Positions 48,784-56,381 of a stretch of DNA of 64,000 nucleotides are shown piece by piece. Source of the DNA: Pseudomonas tolaasii NCPPB 2192 (GTDB taxonomy: Bacteria > Pseudomonadota > Gammaproteobacteria > Pseudomonadales > Pseudomonadaceae). Both the position numbers and the translations under genes were made by a program. Location of the stretch: positions 6,262,001 to 6,326,000 of the forward strand of contig NZ_PHHD01000001.1 in the NCBI RefSeq assembly GCF_002813445.1. The letters are read 5' to 3'. The number at the start of each line of letters is the position of its first letter. Position 1 is the first letter of the stretch. The notes under the pieces were generated by a model. That model was not told the origin of the DNA, made no database searches, and worked only from the letters and a program-made list of their open reading frames with translations.

Positions 48784-49635
48784 TTATTTACCGGTCCACT
48801 CGGCAACGCGCTCAGGGTGCTTGGCCACCCAGTCCTTGGCCGCCGCGTCAGGCTTGGCACCCTCCTGGATCGCGAGCATGACTTCGCCGATTTCATCCTT
48901 GGAGGCCCACTGGAATTTCTTCAGGAAGGCCGCGACTTCCGGTGCTTTCTTCTCCAGGCCTTTACTGCCGATGCTGTTCACGGTTTCAGCCGCGCCATAC
49001 ACGCCTTTTGGATCGTCGAGGAAACGCAGTTTCCACTTGGCGAACATCCAGTGCGGCACCCAGCCGGTGACCGCGATGGATTCCTGCTTGTCTTCGGCAC
49101 GGGTCAGCTCGGCGATCATGGCGGCGCCGGAGCTGGCTTGCAGTTTGTAGTCGAGGCCGTATTGCTTGATGGCTTCGTCGGTTTTGAGCATCACGCCTGA
49201 ACCGGCGTCGATGCCGACGATTTTGTTCTTGAAGGTGGTGTCGGTCTTGAGGTCTTCGATGGACTTGGCCTTGACGTACTCCGGCACGATCAGGCCGATC
49301 TTCGCATCCTTGAAGTTGGGTCCGTAGTCGACCACCTTGTCCTTGTTCTTGGCCCAGTATTCACCGTGGGTTACGGGCAGCCAGGCGGAGAGCATGGCGT
49401 CGAGCTTGCCGGTGGCCACGCCCTGCCACATGATCCCGGTGGCGACGGCTTGCAGTTTCACGTCGTACCCAAGTTTTTCCTTGATCACTTCCGCCGCTAC
49501 GTGGGTGGTGGCCACGCTGTCGGACCAGCCATCTACATAGCCGATGCTCAGGGTTTTGCTGTCGGCGCTGGCCAGTGTGGAGCTCATCGCAACTACCAGA
49601 GTGGCAGCTGCGCCCAAGAGTCGTCGCATCTTCAT
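48784..49635 (-). CDS. Glycine betaine/choline-type ABC substrate-binding protein (solo)
   Basis: A 283-residue exported OpuAC-type binding protein. A signal peptide is at about 1-24 (LLGAAATLVVAMSSTLASA), followed by the typical IGYVDGWSDSVATTHVAAEVIKEKLGYDV, with aromatic residues later (AWLPVTHGEYW, VPHWMFAKWKLRFLDD) that form the cation cage. No permease or ATPase gene is adjacent, so it probably serves a transporter elsewhere, as CaiX and BetX do in P. aeruginosa. The start at 49635 (MKMRRLLG) follows GGGAAAG. Ligand unassigned: betaine, carnitine, choline and ectoine are possible. Confidence 0.9.
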   Translation of the reverse strand: MKMRRLLGAAATLVVAMSSTLASADSKTLSIGYVDGWSDSVATTHVAAEVIKEKLGYDVKLQAVATGIMWQGVATGKLDAMLSAWLPVTHGEYWAKNKDKVVDYGPNFKDAKIGLIVPEYVKAKSIEDLKTDTTFKNKIVGIDAGSGVMLKTDEAIKQYGLDYKLQASSGAAMIAELTRAEDKQESIAVTGWVPHWMFAKWKLRFLDDPKGVYGAAETVNSIGSKGLEKKAPEVAAFLKKFQWASKDEIGEVMLAIQEGAKPDAAAKDWVAKHPERVAEWTGK

Positions 49636-49969
49636 CGTACTTTCCCGAAAGTGCTGCGCCCGGCGGATGCCGAGCGACGTCAACCTAGTTGTTATGGTGG
49701 TGCACCGCGCCCCCTTCACGCGCATCGATCCGGCTGCTGCCCCATCAGTGGAGTGCTGATGCCTTGATCATCAACCTCGTGAAGCTTGGAACCTGCTCTG
49801 ACTGCGACCTCAGGTAAGCAAGAAACGACATCACATCGCCAGCAAGTCGCTTTACGGGAGTTGACGTCAAAATCCCGCCCGAACTTTGCATGTCAAAATT
49901 ATGCGGCCCCACTGGAGCGGGGCAATTCCGGGTAAGATGCGCGCCTTTGCTCCTCCAGATAAGCCGACC

Positions 49970-51523
49970 ATGCCTGCGACTGCCCGCTTTCCTGCCCTGC
50001 CTTATTTTCTCGCCTTGACCCTTGGTCTGCTGGCCCTTATCGGCTACTGGTACGGCCTCGGCCGGCCGGTGGTACTGCCGGACGTCGCCAGCGCCAGCCA
50101 CAAGATGCAATGCGCGTCCTACACACCGTTCGACAAGGACCAATCGCCCTTCGACCAGCCCTTCACGTTGCGCCCCGAGCGCATGGACGCCGACCTGGCG
50201 CTGCTGGCCACCCGCTTTGAATGCATCCGCACCTATTCCATGACCGGCCTGGAAGCCCTGCCGGCTCTGGCGCGCAAGCATGGGTTGAAGTTAATGATCG
50301 GCGCCTGGGTCAGCAGCGACCCGGTGGCGACTGAAAAGGAAGTCGACCTGCTGATCGCTTCCGCCAACGCCAACCCGGATGTAGTGACGTCGGTCATCGT
50401 CGGCAACGAGGCCTTGCTGCGCAAGGAAGTCACCGCCAAGCAACTGGTGACGCTGATCCATACAGTCAAAAGCCACATCCAGCAGCCGGTGACCTACGCC
50501 GATGTCTGGGAATTCTGGCTGAAACACCCGGAAATCGCCCCGGCGGTGGATTTCCTGACCATTCACCTGCTGCCGTATTGGGAAGATGATCCGTCCGGCA
50601 TTGACCAGGCGCTCAAGCATGTGGGTGATGTGCGTCAGACCTTCGGCAACAAGTTCGCCCCCAAAGACGTGCTGATCGGCGAGACCGGCTGGCCCAGTGA
50701 AGGCCGACAGCGCGAAACCGCCGTTCCGAGCCGCGTCAACGAAGCCAGGTTCATGCGTGGTTTTGTAGCCATGGCCGAAGCCAATGGCTGGCGTTACAAC
50801 CTGATCGAAGCATTTGATCAGCCGTGGAAGCGTGCGAGTGAAGGTGCGGTTGGCGGTTATTGGGGTCTGTTCGACGCGGACCGCCAGGACAAGGGCATCC
50901 TCGCCGGGCCGGTGACCAATGTGCCGTACTGGCCACTGTGGCTGGGCGTGGGTGGGCTGATTCTGCTGGGTACGCTGACGCTCGGCGGCCGCGTTCGCAA
51001 CACACGCGCCGCCGTTGCCTTGCCATTGCTCGGCGCTGTTGCTGCCTGCTCCATCGGCACCTGGGCTGAATTGACGCGCGTGACTGCACGCTTTAATGAC
51101 GAATGGGTGTGGGCCGGTTTGCTGGTGGTGTTGAATTTGTTAGTGCTGGCCCATGCGGCCTTGGCCTTGAGCGCACGGGAGGGTTGGCGTGAGCGGGCGT
51201 TCAACTGGCTGGAGCAACGCGCAGGCTGGCTGGTGGCGGTTGCCGGTTTTGCAGGCGCGGTCATGATGCTTGAGCTGGTGTTTGACCCGCGTTATCGCAG
51301 CTTTCCGAGTGCGGCACTGGTGTTGCCGGCGCTGGTGTACCTGGTTCGCCCGGTCGCCGGGCCGCGTCGGGAGATTGCGCTGCTGGCCTTTATCATTGGT
51401 GCCGGCATTGCCCCGCAGCTGTATCGTGAAGGCCTGCTGAACCAGCAGGCGTGGGGTTGGGCAGTGGTGAGTGTGCTGATGGTTGCAGCTTTGTGGCGTT
51501 GCTTGCGGGTGCGCAAGGCGTAA
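49970..51523 (+). CDS. GH17-family membrane-anchored glycosidase/transglycosylase (glucan-related)
   Basis: A 517-residue protein. An N-terminal TM helix (about 10-28) anchors a periplasmic GH17 domain (about 45-300) with the acid/base Glu in SVIVGNEALLRKE and the nucleophile Glu in IGETGWPSEG; the C-terminal third has about six membrane segments. The NdvB family of cyclic beta-glucan enzymes carries a similar GH17 domain, but the GT2 part is absent here. Thus a glucan transferase or hydrolase is likely. The start MPATARFPALPY at 49970 is preferred; earlier in-frame ATGs at 49937 and 49886 exist. The gap 49636-49969 (334 bases) contains a GCCCC/GGGGC stem near 49911 and no gene I can support. 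Confidence 0.82.
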   Translation: MPATARFPALPYFLALTLGLLALIGYWYGLGRPVVLPDVASASHKMQCASYTPFDKDQSPFDQPFTLRPERMDADLALLATRFECIRTYSMTGLEALPALARKHGLKLMIGAWVSSDPVATEKEVDLLIASANANPDVVTSVIVGNEALLRKEVTAKQLVTLIHTVKSHIQQPVTYADVWEFWLKHPEIAPAVDFLTIHLLPYWEDDPSGIDQALKHVGDVRQTFGNKFAPKDVLIGETGWPSEGRQRETAVPSRVNEARFMRGFVAMAEANGWRYNLIEAFDQPWKRASEGAVGGYWGLFDADRQDKGILAGPVTNVPYWPLWLGVGGLILLGTLTLGGRVRNTRAAVALPLLGAVAACSIGTWAELTRVTARFNDEWVWAGLLVVLNLLVLAHAALALSAREGWRERAFNWLEQRAGWLVAVAGFAGAVMMLELVFDPRYRSFPSAALVLPALVYLVRPVAGPRREIALLAFIIGAGIAPQLYREGLLNQQAWGWAVVSVLMVAALWRCLRVRKA

Positions 51524-51529
51524 GACCGC

Positions 51530-51613
51530 TATCGCAGGCAAGCCAGCTCCCACATTTGACCGAGTACATCCTTTGGAACGCGGTCAAGTGTGGGAGCGGG
51601 CTTGCCCGCGATG
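51530..51613. repeat. Chimeric REP pair
   Basis: The left arm ATCGCAGGCAAGCCAGCTCCC is the CTGGC subtype; the right arm GTGTGGGAGCGGGCTTGCCC is the CGGGC subtype. It lies between the GH17 gene and the convergent small membrane protein gene. Confidence 0.85.
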
Positions 51614-51621
51614 AGGCCCTA

Positions 51622-51990
51622 TCAGACAACGCGGGGTTTGCGTACGAGCCGCAACCCCGCAATCACCACCGCAAACACCGCAAACGTGGTGTTGTACAGC
51701 GCCAGCGCCGGCAACCCGAACACCATCCCCAGCACCGCCAGCCCCCAACCCGCACGGCCCGGCACAAAAAACGCCAACACGGCCGTGACCAGCGCCGCCC
51801 AGCCCAGCACCTTGAAGTGGATCATCAGCCCCAGGTTCGAGCGCAGCTGGCATTCCCAGCGGCCGGCCTCATCGGCGCAGATGCCCACCCACTGACCGTC
51901 CTCCATAAAGCCGTAACGTGCACCATAACTGGCGGCCAGCCATAACGGCAGGGCGATAAGCAACAGAATCCATGGCAAACGACGGGACAT
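51622..51990 (-). CDS. Small membrane protein of unknown function
   Basis: A 122-residue protein with three clear membrane segments: LPWILLLIALPLWLAASYG at about 5-23, FKVLGWAALVTAVLAFFVPG at about 59-78, and GLAVLGMVFGLPALALYNTTFAVFAVVIAGL at about 83-113 (perhaps two). Two Cys in the loop (ICADEAGRWECQL) could form a disulfide in the periplasm. I do not recognise the family. The start at 51990 (MSRRLPWILL) is the plausible one. It is monocistronic, convergent with the GH17 gene. Confidence 0.75.
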   Translation of the reverse strand: MSRRLPWILLLIALPLWLAASYGARYGFMEDGQWVGICADEAGRWECQLRSNLGLMIHFKVLGWAALVTAVLAFFVPGRAGWGLAVLGMVFGLPALALYNTTFAVFAVVIAGLRLVRKPRVV

Positions 51991-52227
51991 TCGGGGCACT
52001 CCGATAGGCAAAAACGGCGCTCAGCTTAATCCCCCGGCGCCTGTTGGCAAGCTACGTACACAGATAAGTGTTCAACAAAGCGTCGCAAAGTGTATCGTCT
52101 GGCTACTATTACCCAAATTCCGACGTTTATTTCCGACTTTTCGTGCCGAGTGCTGGCACTTCGGTGATGGCGCGGTGGTCATAGCCTGCGAACTTCATTC
52201 AGCACGTTTCCTCTTAGGGATAAAGTC

Positions 52228-53526
52228 ATGCTCCGTTCCTTGCGCTGTGTTGCCCTGCTGGGCAGCCTTTTTCTGAGTGCGTCAGCACTGGCGGTCGACA
52301 TAGACCAAGCCACTTACGGCTACCCTTTGACCAACCCGTTCGAAGCGACCATCGCCACCACACCGCCCGATCTTCGGCCAAAACTGCCGAGCGACGACGA
52401 AATCAACCAATCCGACTACAGCCTGACCATGCGCCCCGAGCGCGAATTCAGCCTGCCGGACAATTTCTGGGCGGTGAAAAAGCTCACCTACCGCATCGCC
52501 AAGCAGGACCACGCCGCACCGCTGATCTTCCTGATCGCGGGCACCGGCGCGCGGTTTGACAGCAGCATCAACGAATACCTGAAAAAGCTGTATTACCAGG
52601 CCGGCTACCATGTGGTGCAACTGTCGTCGCCCACCAGCTTCGACTTCATCAGCGCCGCCTCGCGCTACGCCACCCCCGGCGTGACCCAGGAAGACGCCGA
52701 AGACATGTACCGCGTGATGCAGGCGGTGCGCGCGCAAAACGCGTCGTTGCCGGTCACCGACTTCTACCTCAGCGGCTACAGCCTCGGCGCACTGGACGCG
52801 GCATTCGTCAGCAAACTCGACGAAACCCGCCGCAGCTTCAACTTCAAGAAAGTGCTGCTGCTGAACCCGCCGGTCAACCTCTACACCTCGATCACCAACC
52901 TCGACAAGCTGGTACAGACCGAGGTCAAGGGCATCAACAACACCACCACGTTCTACGAACTGGTGCTGGCCAAGCTGACCCGCTACTTCCAGCAAAAGGG
53001 CTACATCGACCTCAATGATGCCCTGCTCTACGACTTCCAGAACTCCAAGCAGCACCTGACCAACGAACAGATGGCCATGCTGATCGGCACCTCGTTCCGC
53101 TTCTCGGCAGCCGACATCGCCTTCACCTCGGACCTGATCAACCGTCGCGGCCTGATCATCCCGCCCAAATACCCGATCACCGAAGGCACCAGCCTCACGC
53201 CGTTCCTCAAGCGTGCGCTGCAATGCGACTTCGACTGCTACCTCACCGAGCAGGTGATTCCGATGTGGCGCGCACGCACCGATGGCGGCAGCCTGCTGCA
53301 ACTGGTTGACCAGGTGAGCCTCTACGCCCTCAAGGATTACCTGCACACCAGCCCGAAAATCGCGGTGATGCACAACGCCGACGACGTGATCCTGGGCCCC
53401 GGCGACCTCGGTTTCCTGCGTAAAACCTTCGGCGATCGCTTGACCGTCTACCCGCTGGGCGGCCACTGCGGCAACCTCAATTACCGCGTCAACGCCGACG
53501 CCATGCTGGAGTTCTTCCGTGGCTAA
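52228..53526 (+). CDS. Exported alpha/beta hydrolase linked to mlaA
   Basis: A 432-residue secreted protein: signal peptide at about 1-22 (VALLGSLFLSASALA), then an alpha/beta-hydrolase fold with LIFLIAGTGARFDSSIN, the nucleophile elbow LSGYSLGALDAAF near 180, an Asp in HNADDVILGPGD and His in LGGHCGNLN near 410. I remember relatives mis-annotated as serine/threonine kinase; no kinase motifs are present. The mlaA start overlaps its last codons, so they are coupled. A role in outer-membrane lipid handling is inference. Confidence 0.82.
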   Translation: MLRSLRCVALLGSLFLSASALAVDIDQATYGYPLTNPFEATIATTPPDLRPKLPSDDEINQSDYSLTMRPEREFSLPDNFWAVKKLTYRIAKQDHAAPLIFLIAGTGARFDSSINEYLKKLYYQAGYHVVQLSSPTSFDFISAASRYATPGVTQEDAEDMYRVMQAVRAQNASLPVTDFYLSGYSLGALDAAFVSKLDETRRSFNFKKVLLLNPPVNLYTSITNLDKLVQTEVKGINNTTTFYELVLAKLTRYFQQKGYIDLNDALLYDFQNSKQHLTNEQMAMLIGTSFRFSAADIAFTSDLINRRGLIIPPKYPITEGTSLTPFLKRALQCDFDCYLTEQVIPMWRARTDGGSLLQLVDQVSLYALKDYLHTSPKIAVMHNADDVILGPGDLGFLRKTFGDRLTVYPLGGHCGNLNYRVNADAMLEFFRG

Positions 53527-54307
53527 ATATCTTCTGCTGCTCGCCGCCCTGATGTGCGCAGGCGTTGCCAATGCCGACAACAGCAAGGCCCATGAACCGG
53601 TCAAGGTCGACGCCGACGGTTTCAAGGAGCCATTGTCCAAGCTCAAGTTCAACCCGGGCCTGGACCAGCGTGAGTTCGAGCGTTCGTCGCTGACCGCGCT
53701 GAACGTGTATGACCCGCTGGAATCGTGGAACCGCCGCGTGTACCACTTCAACTACCGCTTCGACCAATGGGTGTTCCTGCCCGTGGTCGACGGTTACCGC
53801 TACGTCACGCCCAGCTTCCTGCGCACTGGCGTAAGCAATTTCTTCAACAACCTGGGCGACGTGCCCAACCTGTTGAACAGTCTGCTGCAACTCAAGGGCC
53901 ACCGCTCCCTGGAAACCACCGGGCGCCTGCTGCTCAACACCACCATCGGCATCGCCGGTCTGTGGGACCCGGCCACCGCCATGGGCCTGCCACGCCAGAG
54001 CGAAGACTTCGGCCAGACCCTGGGCTTCTACGGCGTGCCCGGCGGCGCCTACCTGGTGCTGCCGATCTTCGGCCCGTCGAACCTGCGCGACACCACTGGT
54101 CTGATCGTCGACTATGGCGCGGAAACCGAGGTCAACTTCCTCAACGTGTCCAAAGTCAGCGAAAACCACCCGGAAATCTGGGCCCTGCGCGCGGTGGACA
54201 AGCGCTATCAAACCAGCTTCCGTTATGGGCAGATGAACTCGCCGTTTGAGTATGAAAAAGTGCGGTACATCTATACGGAATCGCGCAAATTGCAGATTGC
54301 GGAGTAA
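53519..54307 (+). CDS. mlaA: MlaA/VacJ family outer-membrane lipid-asymmetry protein
   Basis: A 262-residue protein. The family motifs are YDPLESWNRRVYHFNYRFD near 60-80, NFFNNLGDVPNLLNSLLQLKG near 110-130, and GFYGVPGGAYLVLPIFGPSNLRDTTG near 170-195. It removes phospholipids from the outer leaflet together with the Mla pathway. It starts at GTG (53519), eight bases inside the preceding gene. The leader LLLLAALMCAGVANAD has a Cys but no proper lipobox (ALMC), so it may be processed by signal peptidase I (cut after NA) rather than lipidated. Confidence 0.92.
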   Translation: MAKYLLLLAALMCAGVANADNSKAHEPVKVDADGFKEPLSKLKFNPGLDQREFERSSLTALNVYDPLESWNRRVYHFNYRFDQWVFLPVVDGYRYVTPSFLRTGVSNFFNNLGDVPNLLNSLLQLKGHRSLETTGRLLLNTTIGIAGLWDPATAMGLPRQSEDFGQTLGFYGVPGGAYLVLPIFGPSNLRDTTGLIVDYGAETEVNFLNVSKVSENHPEIWALRAVDKRYQTSFRYGQMNSPFEYEKVRYIYTESRKLQIAE

Positions 54308-54319
54308 ACCGGGCATCAC

Positions 54320-54352
54320 AAAAAAAGGCCATTCGAATGAATGGCCTTTTTT
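54320..54352. terminator. Intrinsic terminator of the hydrolase-mlaA operon
   Basis: AAAAAAGGCCATTC pairs with GAATGGCCTTTTTT around a short loop, 13 bases past the mlaA stop. Flanking A/T runs make it bidirectional for the convergent DUF805 gene. Confidence 0.95.
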
Positions 54353-54380
54353 ATTACGTTTTGGACAAAGTCAAACGCGG

Positions 54381-54752
54381 TTAGGCATTTTCAACCTGCC
54401 GGCAAGGCAACCCGTACTTGTTCTCCCCTTGGTCACCTTTCGTCAGCAATTTAATGGTAACCATGACCAGGCCCACGAGAGGTAACGCATACCAGAGCAC
54501 GTAAGCCCCTGTCATGTTCACATCGTGAAGCCGACGAAATGTTACTGCTATTCGAGGAATAATCATAAGCACAGTGTAAATACCCAGCGGTATGTAAAAC
54601 CATCTGCTGTAGGCAACTCCCGCCCAGCCCGCGACAACCATCGAGCCATACGTAAGCACTATGTCTACAAAAGCGAACAACCAATACTCCTTTCTATTGG
54701 CTCGTCCACTGAACTTGGCATAGTTTTTTAAAGCACGGAAACACCAGTTCAT
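54381..54752 (-). CDS. DUF805 membrane protein
   Basis: A 123-residue protein with the DUF805 pattern: NYAKFSGRANRKEYWLFAFVD near 11-30, then membrane segments (IVLTYGSMVVAGWAGV, FYIPLGIYTVLMIIPRIAVTF, and YVLWYALPLVGLVMVTIKLL), and RRLHDVNMTGAYVLW between them. Function unknown. It is noticeably more AT-rich than its neighbours, with many non-preferred codons, a hint of recent acquisition or weak selection. The end is convergent with mlaA and shares its terminator. Confidence 0.88.
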   Translation of the reverse strand: MNWCFRALKNYAKFSGRANRKEYWLFAFVDIVLTYGSMVVAGWAGVAYSRWFYIPLGIYTVLMIIPRIAVTFRRLHDVNMTGAYVLWYALPLVGLVMVTIKLLTKGDQGENKYGLPCRQVENA

Positions 54753-54933
54753 CCTTAACTCCCAATCGATCCATTTTTATCGAGCCACTCCACATGAAGA
54801 GGCGCGGCGCATCCTATAAATGCCTGGAAAGTCGAGCTGTAGGATTAAGCTTAAACTTCTGCTAAAGCTGAACTCGATACGCACGATAACGGATATGTAC
54901 TCCGACCCAAGGGATGTAGAGCCTGCCCCATAG

Positions 54934-54961
54934 CCATCGCGGGCAAGCCCGCTCCCACATG
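54934..54961. repeat. Single REP half-site
   Basis: ATCGCGGGCAAGCCCGCTCC and following CCACAT form one unpaired half of the CGGGC subtype, just past the opmB end. Confidence 0.75.
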
Positions 54962-54974
54962 GCCCCCCCGTGAA

Positions 54975-56381
54975 TCAGGGCTGCCAGCCGCCGCCCAGGC
55001 TCTGGATCAGCGCCACACTGCCCTGACTCAGTTGCCCCTGGGTATCGCGCAAGTTCTGCTCGGCTTGCAGCAACACCAACTGCTGGGTCAGTACCGCTTC
55101 ACGGCTGACGGTGCCCGCCCGCAACTGCGCTTCCTGGCTGCCAAAGAGCTGCTGATTACGCGCAAACACCTGCCCAAACGCATCAGCCTGCGTTTGCAAA
55201 TGATTGATCGCAGACAAGTTGTCCTCAACGTTCTGTAACGCACTGAGCACCGTGCCACGATAGTTGGCCGCAACCTGGTCATAACCCGCCTCAGCCTGCT
55301 TGACCGCCGCCTCCCGCGCGCCTCCATCAAAAAGCGTCTCCGCCAGCGCCGGGCCCAACGTCCAGATGCGATTGGGCAATGAAAACAACCCTCCCAATGC
55401 ACTGCCGCGATAGCCCGCCGACGCCGTCAGGTCGAGTGTCGGAAAGAATGCCGCCTCGGCCACCCCGATTTTGGCATTCGCCGCCGCCGCCGAACGTTCA
55501 GCCGCCACCACATCCGGCCGCCGTTGCAGCAACGTCGACGGCAACGACAACGGCGGGCGCGGCACCATGAACGCAAAATCAGAGCGCGGCGCCACGCTGA
55601 ACTCGCTCGGCGCCACGCCCACCAATACCGCCAGCGCATGCTCATACTGCTCGCGGTCACGCAGCGACGTCTGCAAGTCGGCAATCGACGTGGTCAGTTG
55701 GTCCTGCGCCACCAGCAACTGGTCATGGGTGGCCACACCTTGAGTGAACTGCACCTGAATCATGTCGAGCAATTGCTGATTAATCGTCTGCTGCTGTTGC
55801 AGCAGGCGCACATCAATGTCCATCTGCCGCAACGCCAGGTAATTACTCGCCACGCTGGAACTGATCGACAAACGCACCCCGGCCAGCAACGCATCCGACT
55901 GCTGCGCCGAGGCCTGGCTTGACTCAATCCCGCGTCGCACCTGCCCCCACAAATCCGGCTCCCAGCTGGCCGTCAACGTCGCACTGACCGTGTTTTTCAC
56001 CCCGGTCGACGCAGTGGTGCCGGAACTGCTGCCATCACCGCCCTCCCCCCGCGAACCCGACAACCCCACGCCCACCGTCGGCCACAACCCGGCGCGGCTC
56101 GACGCTACCTGCGCCTGAGCCAGCCGATACGCCGCCTCAGCCGCGATGATCGACTGATTGGCCTTTGCCGAACGCGCCACCAAATCGTTCAACACCGGGT
56201 CCTGATAGGCCAGCCACCACTGACTGTCCAGCGCGCCCCGGGGGTTGGACGCCGCGCGCTGCCACTGCGCGCCTTCCTTGAACGACTGCGGCAGTTCCAT
56301 GGCGGGCTTTTGATAATCCGGCCCGACCATACAACCGCCGAGCATCAGGCTGATAACCAGCACGCTGATTCTGAATTTCAT
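54975..56381 (-). CDS. opmB: RND efflux outer-membrane channel (NodT/OprM family)
   Basis: A 468-residue outer-membrane factor. The signal ISVLVISLMLGGC gives lipobox LGGC with lipidated Cys17. Two repeats of the TolC-type helical coiled coil and beta strands are present: the family piece MVGPDYQKPAMELPQSF at the N-terminus, and EAAFFPTLDLTASAGYRGSALGG and ENNLSAI-like stretches further on. It forms the exit duct of the upstream pump. It overlaps the muxC-type gene by four bases and is last in the operon, the MuxABC-OpmB order. Confidence 0.93.
   Translation of the reverse strand: MKFRISVLVISLMLGGCMVGPDYQKPAMELPQSFKEGAQWQRAASNPRGALDSQWWLAYQDPVLNDLVARSAKANQSIIAAEAAYRLAQAQVASSRAGLWPTVGVGLSGSRGEGGDGSSSGTTASTGVKNTVSATLTASWEPDLWGQVRRGIESSQASAQQSDALLAGVRLSISSSVASNYLALRQMDIDVRLLQQQQTINQQLLDMIQVQFTQGVATHDQLLVAQDQLTTSIADLQTSLRDREQYEHALAVLVGVAPSEFSVAPRSDFAFMVPRPPLSLPSTLLQRRPDVVAAERSAAAANAKIGVAEAAFFPTLDLTASAGYRGSALGGLFSLPNRIWTLGPALAETLFDGGAREAAVKQAEAGYDQVAANYRGTVLSALQNVEDNLSAINHLQTQADAFGQVFARNQQLFGSQEAQLRAGTVSREAVLTQQLVLLQAEQNLRDTQGQLSQGSVALIQSLGGGWQP

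Noticed and set aside
52228..53526. Serine/threonine kinase reading of the gene before mlaA
   Set aside because: No kinase motifs (no glycine loop, HRD or DFG); the GYSLG elbow and late His fit an alpha/beta hydrolase.
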